64,000 nt of DNA from CBDCDJ01 sp965215355 (lineage in GTDB: Bacteria; Deinococcota; Deinococci; Deinococcales; Trueperaceae). The notes below the pieces were generated by a model. It ran no database searches. It saw nothing but the letters and a program-made list of their open reading frames with translations, and had not been told where the DNA came from. Below, one piece after another: positions 16,454 through 25,222 of the stretch; the stretch's first letter is position 1, and every line of letters begins with the position of its first letter. The DNA is taken from contig CBDCDJ010000007.1 in NCBI GenBank assembly GCA_965215355.1, forward strand, positions 1,736,001 through 1,800,000, read 5' to 3'. A program made the translations under genes and the position numbers.

Positions 16454-17686
16454 TTAGCCTTTCAATCCCGAACTCGAGAGCCCTTCGATAAAGTAGCGCT
16501 GCGCCAGGATGAAAATAATCATCGGCGGCAAAATCGCAATCGCCGCCCCGGTCAGCACGAGGTTCGGGCGGTCGGCGGCGATATTGCTCAGTTTGATGAG
16601 GGCGAGGGTCAGCACGTGGTTCGACTCATTCGCCTCGTTGATGATGAGGAGCGGCCACAAAAAGCTGTTCCAGGCGTACAAAAACGAAAAAATCGCCAGC
16701 GTGGCAATCGCCGGGCCGCTCAGCGGCACAAAAATTTGCCACAGCACCCGGAAGCGGCTCGCCCCGTCCAGCATCGCAGCTTCTTCCAGGTCTTTCGGAA
16801 TGGAGATGAAAAACTGGCGCATCAAAAACGTCCCGTAGGCCGTAAAAATCCACGGCAAAATGAGCGCGACGAGCTGATTTTGCCAGTCCAAAATCACCAT
16901 CAAGCGGTACATCGGGATAATCAGCACCACAAAGGGAATCATGATGCTGCCCAGATACAGCAAAAACAGCGTGTCCCGCCCGCGAAACTCCACCCGGCTG
17001 AAGGCGTAGCCGCCGAAGATCGAGGTGACGAGTTGCCCCAACACCACGAGCACCGTCACAAGCACGGTGTTCACGAGCGCCCGGTCCAGGTCGAGGGTTG
17101 AAAACGCCCGATAGTTTTCCCACTGAAAGTCCACGTACTCTTCTTTGGGCGCGGTCCGCTCGACGGCGTAGGTGCTCAGCGCCGGGTTCTCAGGCACGAC
17201 GAAGCGGTTTTGTGCGCCGCGGTAGGCCAGCAGGAGGTCTCGAGCCTCACCGTCTACCGTGACGCTGTAAACATCGAAGGTTTCCTCCGCGTCACCTTTC
17301 GTAACGGTCACGCTCTCCCCTGTTTCGACCGCGTCGTCTAACGGCACCTCGGCGACGACTTTGCTGGCTCGAGTGTCGGTAAGGTTCGCCCCCTCTTCCG
17401 TCGTGAAAAACCCGAACCTTTCCCGCTCGCCCGTATCTACGACAGGCCGCCGTTCCCCGTCCACGCGCAGGTTGTAAAGCGGCACCTGCGTGCCCTCGTA
17501 CTCGGTGGTCGCCTGGGTCAGCGGCAGCAGCGCCGGGGGATAGCGAAACACGTCCGACGAGGTCTTGAACGAGGTGAAGAGCATATACAAAAACGGAAAA
17601 ATCATCAAAAATCCGAACAGCGTTAGGGCCGTGTAAGCTAGAGCGCGTAGCAGAAACGTGCGCGGGCTGAGGTTGAAAAGTCTCAT
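16454..17686 (-). CDS. Carbohydrate ABC transporter permease, MalG-type, with extra periplasmic domain
   Basis: 410 residues; MalG-type (CUT1) permeases are normally about 280. Helix 1 (about 13-35) and TSFKTS open the protein as usual. Residues about 40-165 then form a hydrophilic, beta-rich insertion (VDGERRPVVDTGERER, VTVDGEARDLLLAYRG) that should sit outside the membrane before the standard core resumes. The cytoplasmic EAA loop, which contacts the ATPase, reads EEAAMLDGASRFRVLWQIFVP, and the C-terminus GLSSSGLKG is the usual MalG tail. It follows the partner permease by 9 nt with AGGAG before the ATG. It is the last gene of a binding protein-permease-permease operon. No ATPase gene is in the window. 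Confidence 0.92.
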   Translation of the reverse strand: MRLFNLSPRTFLLRALAYTALTLFGFLMIFPFLYMLFTSFKTSSDVFRYPPALLPLTQATTEYEGTQVPLYNLRVDGERRPVVDTGERERFGFFTTEEGANLTDTRASKVVAEVPLDDAVETGESVTVTKGDAEETFDVYSVTVDGEARDLLLAYRGAQNRFVVPENPALSTYAVERTAPKEEYVDFQWENYRAFSTLDLDRALVNTVLVTVLVVLGQLVTSIFGGYAFSRVEFRGRDTLFLLYLGSIMIPFVVLIIPMYRLMVILDWQNQLVALILPWIFTAYGTFLMRQFFISIPKDLEEAAMLDGASRFRVLWQIFVPLSGPAIATLAIFSFLYAWNSFLWPLLIINEANESNHVLTLALIKLSNIAADRPNLVLTGAAIAILPPMIIFILAQRYFIEGLSSSGLKG

Positions 17687-17695
17687 CTCAAACTC

Positions 17696-19369
17696 CTAAG
17701 CGTAGGCCTGCGAGCGGTTGAGCCGGAACTGCACGAAGGTAAAGCCGAAGATGATGACAAACAGCACCCAGGCGAGCGCCGAGGCGTAGCCGAAGTTGAA
17801 CTGGTTGAAGCCGACCGTGTAGAGGTAGTAAACGAGCGTCGTCGCGCCTTCGGGGATGGGGCGTGAGGGAAACAGGGCGTAAGGTTCGTTGAAGGCTTGC
17901 AACCCCGTCACCATCGTCGTGATGAGGACGAAAAAAGTGGTCGGCGCGAGCATCGGCAGGGTGACGTTGCGAAAGCGTTGCCAAGGATTCGCGCCGTCGA
18001 TTTGGGCAGCCTCAAAAAGGCTTTTGGGAATGCCCTGGAGCCCCGCCAAAAAGAGCACCGTGTTGTAACCGACGACCTGCCAGGCCGCCAACAGCACCAC
18101 CGAAACGAGTACGATGCTAGGGTCGGACAGCCACTCGATTTTCGGGTCGGGCAGCCCGAGAAAACTCGTGACTTGCGTAATCGTGTACGACACGAATCCC
18201 GTCGTCGGCGTGTAGAGCCAGCGCCAGATGAGCGCCGTCCCCACCACCGCCGCGACCGAGGGCAAAAAGTAAAGCGCCCGAAAAAAGTTCATCCCCGGCA
18301 GCGACGAGTTTAAAATGAGCGACATGCCGAGCGCTGGCAAAATCGCCAGCGGCAGCAGCATGGCGCAGTAAAAGAGCGTGTTGAACAAGCTTATCCAAAA
18401 CAAGCGGTCCTTCGCACCGATGACGAGTCGGCGGTCGCCAATCTCGACCTCGCGGACCAGGGCGTAGCCGAATTGAAGGGTATTTTGCGCAGCCGTGGTG
18501 TTGTCGGCGGGGAGGAGTTTGACCTCGAGCGCCAACAGCCGCGCGTAGTTGTTCACCCCCGTGAGTTGCGGCACCCGCCCTACCGAACTGTTGGTAAAGC
18601 TGAGGTAAAACGACAGCAACAGCGGCCCCGCGAAAAAGAACAAAAAGCCGATGACGTTGGGCGAGAGCATGAACCAACCCTGCCAGGCCGCGCGCCCGTC
18701 GGGCGTTTCACCGAAATAGTCGCCTAAGACCAGCAATTGCCACAGCAGCACGCCGGAGGTGAGCACCGCCGCGGTGAGGAGCCAGGTTTGGGGGCTCGAG
18801 TAAGCCAGAAACGCACGGCTCAGGCCGCCAAAAATATTTGCCCCCAACAAAATACCCGCGAGCGAAACGAGGCCGACAACGAGGCCGACGCGCCGCAGCC
18901 ATTTCGCCACCGCACCCCCCTCCTCAAGCTGTCCCGCAACGTAATAAAGCGCGTAAGCCAGCGCAAACCCGAGCGTCAGGTAGGGAGTGCGCATCACCCC
19001 GTCGACGATGTTCTCGAAACTTCCGTACAAGCCCCACACGCCGAACAGCGCGAACAAACTCAGCGCGAACGCACCCAAGTCGACCCCGAGCGCGAGGTAG
19101 CGGCCCGCGCCGCGGCGCAGCATCATCAGCACGCTTGATAGAACTGCCAAAACAGCCGGGACGAGCAGAAAAACCCCGGCGAACAGCTGGACGGGTCGGC
19201 CCAAGTCGGCACTTTTTCCAGCGATAAAGAGCGTATCGGCCCGCAGGATGTCGAGGGACAAACCCACGAGGTATACAGCCAGCAAGACGTGCCAGACGGT
19301 CGCCAGAAGAATGACGGTCAGGGCTCGAGCGTTTTGCCGTGGGAGAGCTGCGGTACTGCTGTGGTCCAT
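17696..19369 (-). CDS. Carbohydrate ABC transporter permease, MalF-type
   Basis: 557 residues from the ATG at 19369 (preceded by AAGGG); a TTG at 19384 would add five. The N-terminal third holds about six extra membrane helices before the conserved permease core, so it is longer than usual, as in E. coli MalF (514). The core begins near GWFMLSPNVIGFLFFF. The EAA loop is FEAAQIDGANPWQRFRNVTLP. A soluble insertion around residues 265-310 (LLPADNTTAAQNT) faces outside. Middle gene of the importer operon; substrate unknown, but the divergent beta-galactosidase suggests galactosides. Confidence 0.92.
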   Translation of the reverse strand: MDHSSTAALPRQNARALTVILLATVWHVLLAVYLVGLSLDILRADTLFIAGKSADLGRPVQLFAGVFLLVPAVLAVLSSVLMMLRRGAGRYLALGVDLGAFALSLFALFGVWGLYGSFENIVDGVMRTPYLTLGFALAYALYYVAGQLEEGGAVAKWLRRVGLVVGLVSLAGILLGANIFGGLSRAFLAYSSPQTWLLTAAVLTSGVLLWQLLVLGDYFGETPDGRAAWQGWFMLSPNVIGFLFFFAGPLLLSFYLSFTNSSVGRVPQLTGVNNYARLLALEVKLLPADNTTAAQNTLQFGYALVREVEIGDRRLVIGAKDRLFWISLFNTLFYCAMLLPLAILPALGMSLILNSSLPGMNFFRALYFLPSVAAVVGTALIWRWLYTPTTGFVSYTITQVTSFLGLPDPKIEWLSDPSIVLVSVVLLAAWQVVGYNTVLFLAGLQGIPKSLFEAAQIDGANPWQRFRNVTLPMLAPTTFFVLITTMVTGLQAFNEPYALFPSRPIPEGATTLVYYLYTVGFNQFNFGYASALAWVLFVIIFGFTFVQFRLNRSQAYA

Positions 19370-19489
19370 AGGTTTCCCTTCCAACGTGGAGCTGACCTAA
19401 AGTTTTAACCTGGTTTAAGTCAAACATACCTATTGATGTGCGTCCTCGCAAGACGCGAACCCACGCGGGCTCGCTAGTAGACACTGAAA

Positions 19490-19515
19490 AGGGGCAGCTT
19501 GGTCAGGCTGCCCCT
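19490..19515 (-). terminator. Stem-loop with T run between binding-protein and permease genes
   Basis: AGGGGCAGC (19490-19498) pairs with GCTGCCCCT (19507-19515), loop 8 nt; on the minus strand the stem is followed by TTTTC. It is 24 nt past the binding-protein stop. Partial termination here would give more binding protein than permease, a common arrangement. Confidence 0.85.
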
Positions 19516-19539
19516 CGTGTCCCTAAAAAAGGTGTCGGT

Positions 19540-20802
19540 TTACTGGTCGAAGTCCGACGCCACTTGCGTACAAATCGTGTTGGCGAAGTCCTCAGCGCTC
19601 ATTTCACCGTTGAACACCGAGGTCACGGCGTTGCCGTAAGCAGTGTCGATGGCGGGCCAGTTGCCGCTGAAAAGGGGCGCTTCGGTGCGCACGTCGGCAG
19701 CCATCGTGCCGTCGATAAACGCCTGGTTGTTGACGCCGCTGCCCTCGAGCGTACCCAGGAACAAGTCTACCGCTTCCTGCGTGCTGCGGCTCGGGATGTT
19801 CGCGCCCAGTGAAGCGATTTCGCCCTGAATTTCGGGGCTGGTCAAGCGGGTGACGAGTTCCCAGGCTTGTTCTGGGTTCTCGGTCTTGGCGTTGACGACG
19901 TACGCGCCCCAGAACAGCCAGTTGGTCGCTTCACCGCTCGGACCCGTCGGCAAGGGGGCAACGTTCCAGGCGAAGTCCGCGTTTTGAACCGTGCCGGGCG
20001 TGGCCCAGCGGCCGTTGATGAACATGCCGACGTTGCCCGCCAAAAAGGGCGGCTCGCCGTCGCTGCCCCAGGGAACGGCCGCGCCGCTGTCAAAGAGGTC
20101 GGCGGCGAATTGCAAACCTTCGGCGGTCGCTTCGTTGTCTAAGCCGCAGGCGCTGTAGTCCTCGTTGAAAAAGCTGCCGCCCGCCGCGTTGACGAAGTAG
20201 CCCCAGTTCGCCCACCAGGCGTTCATGGCGAAACCTTTGATTTCGTCGCCGAGCGCGTTGATCTCTTCGGCGGCGTTTTTGAACGCTTCCCAGTCCCACT
20301 CGCCTTCACCGGGATAGTCCAAACCGGCCTCGTCGAACAGGTCCTGGTTGTAGTAAATCGCAAAGGCCGACACGTCGCGCGGCACGCCCCAGAGCGCGTC
20401 TTGGCCCTCTTCGACACTCGTGGTCAAAAAGCCCATCGGGCCGGCGTAAAAGTCGTCGACGCTGAAGTCGGCGTCTTCGGCGGCGTAGGGGGCCAAGTTG
20501 AGGATGAGCCCGGCCTCAGCGAAGCGCGCCACGTCGGTGCCCGGAATCCAGAACACGTCGGGCGCGGTGCCCGCTTCGATTTCGGTGACGAGCACGTCTT
20601 GGTACGAGGCGCTTTCCGAGCCGCCGGGTTCGTACTGAAGCGTGACCCCTTCGAACTCGTTGTCAATGGTCTCGCTGGCGCGTTGGTACACGTCGATTTC
20701 CGCCTGGTTGTCCGGGCGGGTGCGCCAGCGTAGCGTCACGTCTTGGGCGAAGACCTCCGCGGCGAACGCGAAGACGAGCACAGCTATGAGCAGTCGTTTC
20801 AT
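19540..20802 (-). CDS. Sugar ABC transporter substrate-binding protein
   Basis: 420 residues from the ATG at 20802, chosen over an upstream GTG (20823) because GGAGGTAA precedes it and the signal peptide (MKRLLIAVLVFAFAAEVFA) then starts at residue 1. The mature protein is a family 1 extracellular solute-binding fold: LRWRTRPDNQAEIDVYQ, VFWIPGTDVARFAEAGL, YYNQDLFDEAGLDYP, WAMNAWWANWG-like hinge region and AWELVTRLTSPEIQG. There is no lipobox cysteine after the signal peptide, so it is probably periplasmic or loosely bound. First gene of the importer operon, divergent from the GH42 gene. Confidence 0.93.
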   Translation of the reverse strand: MKRLLIAVLVFAFAAEVFAQDVTLRWRTRPDNQAEIDVYQRASETIDNEFEGVTLQYEPGGSESASYQDVLVTEIEAGTAPDVFWIPGTDVARFAEAGLILNLAPYAAEDADFSVDDFYAGPMGFLTTSVEEGQDALWGVPRDVSAFAIYYNQDLFDEAGLDYPGEGEWDWEAFKNAAEEINALGDEIKGFAMNAWWANWGYFVNAAGGSFFNEDYSACGLDNEATAEGLQFAADLFDSGAAVPWGSDGEPPFLAGNVGMFINGRWATPGTVQNADFAWNVAPLPTGPSGEATNWLFWGAYVVNAKTENPEQAWELVTRLTSPEIQGEIASLGANIPSRSTQEAVDLFLGTLEGSGVNNQAFIDGTMAADVRTEAPLFSGNWPAIDTAYGNAVTSVFNGEMSAEDFANTICTQVASDFDQ

Positions 20803-20834
20803 TTTACCTCCTTGAATAGTCACGTAGACAGACC

Positions 20835-20849
20835 TCGCCCCGGGGGCGA
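20835..20849. promoter_or_regulatory. Inverted repeat in the leader of the sugar-binding-protein gene
   Basis: TCGCCCC-G-GGGGCGA is a perfect palindrome nested inside a wider AGACAGA (20826-20832)/TCTGTCT (20860-20866) pair. It lies between the predicted promoter and start codon and could be an operator or leader hairpin. Confidence 0.5.
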
Positions 20850-20877
20850 ATCGTTAACATCTGTCTCGAGCACACCC

Positions 20878-20907
20878 ACTATACCCGTCTGGGCGTACAG
20901 TTGTGAA
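20878..20907 (-). promoter_or_regulatory. Predicted promoter of the sugar importer operon
   Basis: On the minus strand TTCACA (20902-20907), an 18-bp spacer and TATAGT (20878-20883). The leader to the ATG would be about 70 nt. Confidence 0.5.
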
Positions 20908-21005
20908 GCGCGGACACTCTCGTCAGGTTCATGAAGACCGGGCTCGCGCACTGATAGGTTTACTTTTATCGCGGTTCTTTCCTCGCTTCAACACCTAAAA
21001 CGCTT

Positions 21006-22997
21006 ATGATGCGGGGCTATGGACCCGTTATGGACTTAGGCGTTTGCTACTACCCCGAACACTGGCCGGAAGAAACGTGGGCACGAGACGCGGCGCGTAT
21101 GAAAGACTTAGGGTTGACCTGGGTGAGGATTGGCGAATTTGCCTGGAGTCGGCTCGAGCCCGCCCCCGGCGCGTTGCACTTCGACTGGCTCGACCGCGCA
21201 GTCGACACCTTGGGTGAAGCTGGCTTGAAAATCGTCCTCGGCACGCCCACCGCGACGCCGCCCAAGTGGCTGGTCGACACCTACGACGACGTTTTACAGG
21301 TCGGCGCGGACGGTCACGCGCGCAAGTTCGGCTCGCGGCGGCATTACTGCTTTAACTCGCGCAGCTACCGCGAGGAGACGGCGCGCGTCGTCACGCTGCT
21401 CGCCGAGCGCTACGGAAAACATTCTGCGGTCGGCGCGTGGCAGACCGACAACGAGTACGGCTGCCACGACACGGTGCGCTGTTACTGCGAAAACTGTGCA
21501 AAAGCGTTTAGAAGCTGGCTCGAGGCCAGGTACGAAGACCTAAGCGCCCTCAACGAAGCCTGGTGGAACGTGTTCTGGAGCATGGAGTACCGGTCGTTCA
21601 GCGAAATCGACCCCCCCAACCGCACCGTCACCGAACCCAACCCGAGCCACGTGCTGGACTTTTACCGTTTTTCCTCGGACTCGGTCGTCGCTTACAACAA
21701 GGTGCAGGTAGACATCCTGCGGGTCTACTCAGAAGCGCCCGTCACCCACAACGTCATGCTCTACTCGGGCGACTTCGACCATTTCAAACTGGCCGAGGAC
21801 TTGGACATCCTCACCTGGGACAGTTACCCGCTGGGGATGCTCGAGCAGAGCGCGCTACCGGACGGGGTCAAAGAAAAGTTTCTGCGCGTCGGCCACCCGG
21901 ACCTCATAAGTTTGATGCACGACCTGTACTACGGCGCTAAAGATAAACCCTTTTGGGTGATGGAGCAGCAGCCCGGCCAGGTCAACTGGGCACCGTCCAA
22001 CCCGCTGCCTGCGCCCGGCGCGGTGCGGCTGTGGTCGCATCAAGCCTTCGCCCACGGCGCCGACGTGGTCGCGTACTTCCGCTGGCGTGCAGCCGCCGGC
22101 GCGCAGGAGACGATGCACGCGGGGCTGAACTTGCGCGACGGGACGCCGGACCGGGCGACTGAAGAGGTTAGACGAGTTTATAGCGAACTCGAGACCCCCC
22201 CGATTGGCGCTGCGCTTAATCGGCCCCCCTCAAAGGGGGGAACGGGCGGGGTGGCCCTTCTCTTCGACTACGAAAACCTCTGGGCCACGAACCTCCAACC
22301 CCACGCGGCGGGCTGGAACTACTGGTCGTTGCTGTGGGACTGGTACAGCACCCTGCGCGGCCTCGGGTTGGACGTGGCGGTGACTCACCCGCGGCGCGAC
22401 TTGGCCCGGTACGAGGTCGTCTTCGCCCCGGCTTTGCACCTTGTCGACGAGGCGCTTGCCGAGCAGTTGGAGGCTTACGTCGCGGCGGGCGGCCACCTCG
22501 TCGTCGGCCCACGCAGTGGCGCGAAGACACTCAGCAACTTGGCGCAGGCTCCGGCACCGGGGCCGTTGAGCGAGCTGATGGGCGTGAACATTTTGCACGT
22601 GGACGCCCTGCGGCCCGGCGTCGAGGGGCACGTCACTTTCGCAGGTGAGCCCCACGCTTACGCCGTTTGGGCCGACCTGCTCACCCCGACCACGGCGGAG
22701 GGTTTAGCCGTTTACGAGACGAGCGCTTACCAAGGGACCGCCGCCGTAACGCGCCACACGAGCGGCGCGGGAAGTTGCTTCACGGTGGGCATGTGGGGCA
22801 AGGCCGAAACGCATACCGCCGTTTTTACCTCTTTCTTAAAAACAGCCGGACTCGCTCTCTCGCCCATGCCGGACGGCGTGCGGCGCACCGTGCGGGGGCC
22901 TCGTACGTACACCTTCAACTTTACAGACACTGCGGTTCGGTTGGGAGACGCGGGGCTCGAGGCCTACGGCGTCCGTGTCGAGCGTGACCGACCGTAG
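21006..22997 (+). CDS. Beta-galactosidase, glycoside hydrolase family 42
   Basis: 663 residues, no signal peptide, so it acts on imported beta-galactosides. The GH42 barrel starts with LGVCYYPEHWPEETW. The acid/base glutamate is E150 in QTDNEYGCHDT and the nucleophile is E320 in FWVMEQQPG. The cysteine cluster CYCENC (with the Cys of YGCHDT) fits the structural zinc site of GH42 enzymes. The C-terminal trimerisation and beta domains follow. ATG 21030 (MDLGVCYYP) may be the true start, because family members begin about there; 21006 is the longest frame. Divergent from the importer operon, whose substrate is probably its own. An odd C6/G6 palindrome at 22224-22240 adds RPPSKGG within a linker. 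Confidence 0.94.
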   Translation: MMRGYGPVMDLGVCYYPEHWPEETWARDAARMKDLGLTWVRIGEFAWSRLEPAPGALHFDWLDRAVDTLGEAGLKIVLGTPTATPPKWLVDTYDDVLQVGADGHARKFGSRRHYCFNSRSYREETARVVTLLAERYGKHSAVGAWQTDNEYGCHDTVRCYCENCAKAFRSWLEARYEDLSALNEAWWNVFWSMEYRSFSEIDPPNRTVTEPNPSHVLDFYRFSSDSVVAYNKVQVDILRVYSEAPVTHNVMLYSGDFDHFKLAEDLDILTWDSYPLGMLEQSALPDGVKEKFLRVGHPDLISLMHDLYYGAKDKPFWVMEQQPGQVNWAPSNPLPAPGAVRLWSHQAFAHGADVVAYFRWRAAAGAQETMHAGLNLRDGTPDRATEEVRRVYSELETPPIGAALNRPPSKGGTGGVALLFDYENLWATNLQPHAAGWNYWSLLWDWYSTLRGLGLDVAVTHPRRDLARYEVVFAPALHLVDEALAEQLEAYVAAGGHLVVGPRSGAKTLSNLAQAPAPGPLSELMGVNILHVDALRPGVEGHVTFAGEPHAYAVWADLLTPTTAEGLAVYETSAYQGTAAVTRHTSGAGSCFTVGMWGKAETHTAVFTSFLKTAGLALSPMPDGVRRTVRGPRTYTFNFTDTAVRLGDAGLEAYGVRVERDRP

Positions 22998-23229
22998 CGT
23001 GCCGACGCGACGGTCGAGACGAGAGGTGCGCGGACACGCTGTCGGAGCGGCTCGCCACGAGGAAAAACCTTGCCACAAGCAGCCTTCAGCGCGGTAGCGT
23101 TCTTTCCAGGTTTTCAGCGGCGTTGCGGAGTCGCTCGGCGTCAACAGACCCAAACGCTCCGGCGTGCTCGAGCGCGCGAAGCCGTTGCTCGTCAAAAAGC
23201 GCTCGTTTAGACGGGTACGTTCGCTTGAC

Positions 23230-24675
23230 TCACGGTTTTACCTCACCTGTGGCGGTGCTGAAGCTTTGGCCGTGGGCGGTACGCTCTCGACGATAGGGTC
23301 CTGGTCCAGTCGCGCTTTGTGTCTCCGGCGGTACGGCGAAAGGCGGCAGCCACTGCGCTTCGGCGCGAAGCATCTCTTCCACCATCCGCCTGATTTGCTT
23401 CAGGGTCAACAGCGCCCCGGTGAGCGGGTCGAGCATGACGGCGTGGAAGACGTGGGCCGGGTTTTGCTCGAGGACCGCCCGGACCGCCAGCGCCTGCACG
23501 TTGACGTTGGTCAGGTTCACGGCGGCGCACTGCGGCGGCAGCGCGCCTACGGCGGTGGGTTGCAAACCGTTGCCGTCGACCAGACAGGGCACCTCGACGC
23601 AGCAGTTCAAGGGCAGGTTGGCGATGAGCCCACGGTTGGCGACGTTGCCGTAGACCACGCGCGGCTGCCCGGTCTGAATACTGTGGATGATGAGCGCGCC
23701 GTATTCGACCGAAGGTTTGAGGTCGGTTTTGAACTGCTCGAGCAACTTCCGAGTTCGGTCGTCCTCCTCAAAAGCCGCGCAAATCTCGTAGTAGTCCCAG
23801 CGCTGCGGAACGAAGTCGCCGACCGTTTGCGGGTTTTTGCGAAAGTAAGGTAAATACTCCGAGGCGTGGTGACTCGATTCGGTATGAAAATAACCGAAGG
23901 CCGCCATAATCTCGGTGCGAACGCGCTCCTGCGCGCCTTCGTAGTCGGACGCACCCCGCTCGGGGTCGCTGTGGTCGCCCTGGTCTTTTGAGGCCTGACC
24001 GGACCGGTGTAAAAAGCGGTCGAGCACCTCGCGCAGCCGCGGGTAGAGGTTTTCACCGTTGCGCCCGAACTCCAAAAACCACGCCTGGTGGTTGATGCCC
24101 GCCGCCAGGTAGCGCACCTCTTCGTAGGGCACGCCGAGCGCGCCCGCCAAAAAGCGCGAGGTGCCCTGGACGCTGTGGCAGAGCCCGACCGGCTTGACGC
24201 CGAGTTCGTTCAGGTACCAGCAGTTCATCGCCATCGGGTTGGCGTAGTTGATGAGCAGCGCCTCGGGGCAAAGCGCGCGCATGTCGGCGGCGAGGTCTTC
24301 GAGAGCCGGGGCCGAACGCAGAAAGCGAAACACGCCGCCCGGCCCGAGCGTGTCCCCGACCGGCTGGTCGAGGCCGTAACGCCGCGGAATCTCCACGTCA
24401 CAGCGGTAGGCCTCGAGGCCGCCCACCTGAAAGGTGACGACGACGTAGTCCGCGCCGCCGAGTGCCTCTTTGCGGTCGCCGGTCGTCTCGACGACGGTGG
24501 AAAACCCGTAGTGCCCGACAAGCTCGCGCGCCGCCGCCGCCGTGCGCTCGGCTCGAGTCAAGTCGATGTCCATGAGCGACAAAGTAACGTCGCGCAACTC
24601 CGGGAAGCTCAAGATGTCGCCGATGAGCCTTAGCGGAAAAACGTAGCCGCCCGCGCCGATGATGGCAATTTTCAT
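23230..24675 (-). CDS. GH4 family alpha-galactosidase-like enzyme (NAD+/Mn2+ dependent)
   Basis: 481 residues from the ATG at 24675 (AAAGGA 6 nt upstream); the frame stays open far upstream, but that extension is repeat-derived. GH4 enzymes hydrolyse by NAD+-mediated oxidation and elimination. Seen: Rossmann motif IIGAGGYVFPLRLIGD, LMDIDLTRAERT, NYANPMAMNCW, the metal ligands in GLCHSVQGTS and GINHQAWFL. CHSVQ is typical of alpha-galactosidases and alpha-glucuronidases in GH4, rather than the CN(V/I)P of phospho-glucosidases. Cytoplasmic; likely acts on melibiose or raffinose-type sugars. Convergent with the GH42 gene over an unremarkable 232-bp gap. Confidence 0.88.
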   Translation of the reverse strand: MKIAIIGAGGYVFPLRLIGDILSFPELRDVTLSLMDIDLTRAERTAAAARELVGHYGFSTVVETTGDRKEALGGADYVVVTFQVGGLEAYRCDVEIPRRYGLDQPVGDTLGPGGVFRFLRSAPALEDLAADMRALCPEALLINYANPMAMNCWYLNELGVKPVGLCHSVQGTSRFLAGALGVPYEEVRYLAAGINHQAWFLEFGRNGENLYPRLREVLDRFLHRSGQASKDQGDHSDPERGASDYEGAQERVRTEIMAAFGYFHTESSHHASEYLPYFRKNPQTVGDFVPQRWDYYEICAAFEEDDRTRKLLEQFKTDLKPSVEYGALIIHSIQTGQPRVVYGNVANRGLIANLPLNCCVEVPCLVDGNGLQPTAVGALPPQCAAVNLTNVNVQALAVRAVLEQNPAHVFHAVMLDPLTGALLTLKQIRRMVEEMLRAEAQWLPPFAVPPETQSATGPGPYRRERTAHGQSFSTATGEVKP

Positions 24676-24801
24676 ACGCGTTCCTTTCCTCCTTACGCTA
24701 AGGGGTGCGCCGTCAGTCGAGTGCTCCCGCCGTGACGCCTTCGACAAAGCGCCGCCAAGGCGAGGAAAATGGTCGGGAGCGGATGCTGTACCGACGCGAC
24801 C

Positions 24802-24860
24802 GTCTGCACACTGTAGTCTGCACATCGTAGTAGTCTGCACATCGTAATCTGCACATTGTA
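24802..24860 (-). repeat. Four copies of a 14-bp repeat upstream of the GH4 gene
   Basis: GTCTGCACACTGTA (24802-24815), GTCTGCACATCGTA (24816-24829), a 3-nt gap, the same again (24833-24846), then ATCTGCACATTGTA (24847-24860). It starts 127 bp before the GH4 start codon and may be an operator array or a simple minisatellite. Confidence 0.93.
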
Positions 24861-24901
24861 AACGGTGGGTCCGACGGGGCCGATGAGTGAGCGGACGAGG
24901 A

Positions 24902-25180
24902 GTGGTAGCGTGAAGCCTCAGGCAGCTCAGGGTATAACTCGGCGAAACCGTACTTAACCAGCCAGTACCATGCTGATTCGAAGTTCTGGGCAACCAACTC
25001 ACCCACCAAGGCAATGCTGAAAAGCTCGCTGTAGCTCGCTATTTGATTGGGTTGTTCGGGCAAGTTGAAGCGCGTCTCATTCTCCTCGAGCCAGTCGTCG
25101 ACCAGCACGAACACGTGCAAAAACAAGTCCTCGGGCGTATAGTTGTAGCGGGGATGTTTGGTCACAAGCACCCTTGACAT
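24902..25180 (-). pseudogene. Remnant of an IS982/IS4-like transposase N-terminus
   Basis: About 93 residues from the ATG at 25180 resemble the start of Deinococcus-type transposases: EDLFLHVFVLVDDWLEEN, then SYSELFSIALVGELV, AWYWLVKYGFAELYPELPEASRYH. After this the frame runs into repeats (24802-24860) and no DDE catalytic domain follows. Terminal inverted repeats were not found. The start has a good ribosome-binding site (AAAAGGGG). It is best read as a decayed insertion sequence between the GH4 and araB genes. Confidence 0.6.
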
Positions 25181-25197
25181 CCCCTTTTCTTTGTGAC
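25161..25197 (+). promoter_or_regulatory. Candidate araB promoter/operator region
   Basis: TTGACA at 25174-25179 could be a -35 box for araB. It is flanked by the inverted pair GTCACAA (25161-25167) and TTGTGAC (25191-25197), 23 nt apart. No clear -10 was seen, so this is tentative. Confidence 0.4.
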
Positions 25198-25222
25198 TTT
25201 TCAAGTAGCAAACGGGGTGATT

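Noticed and set aside
23164..23853. 229-residue plus-strand frame opposite the GH4 gene
   Set aside because: Runs antisense through the clear GH4 coding sequence; no motif.
24802..24860. The 14-bp repeats as a CRISPR array
   Set aside because: Units are adjacent with at most a 3-nt gap, so there are no spacers, and no cas gene is near.
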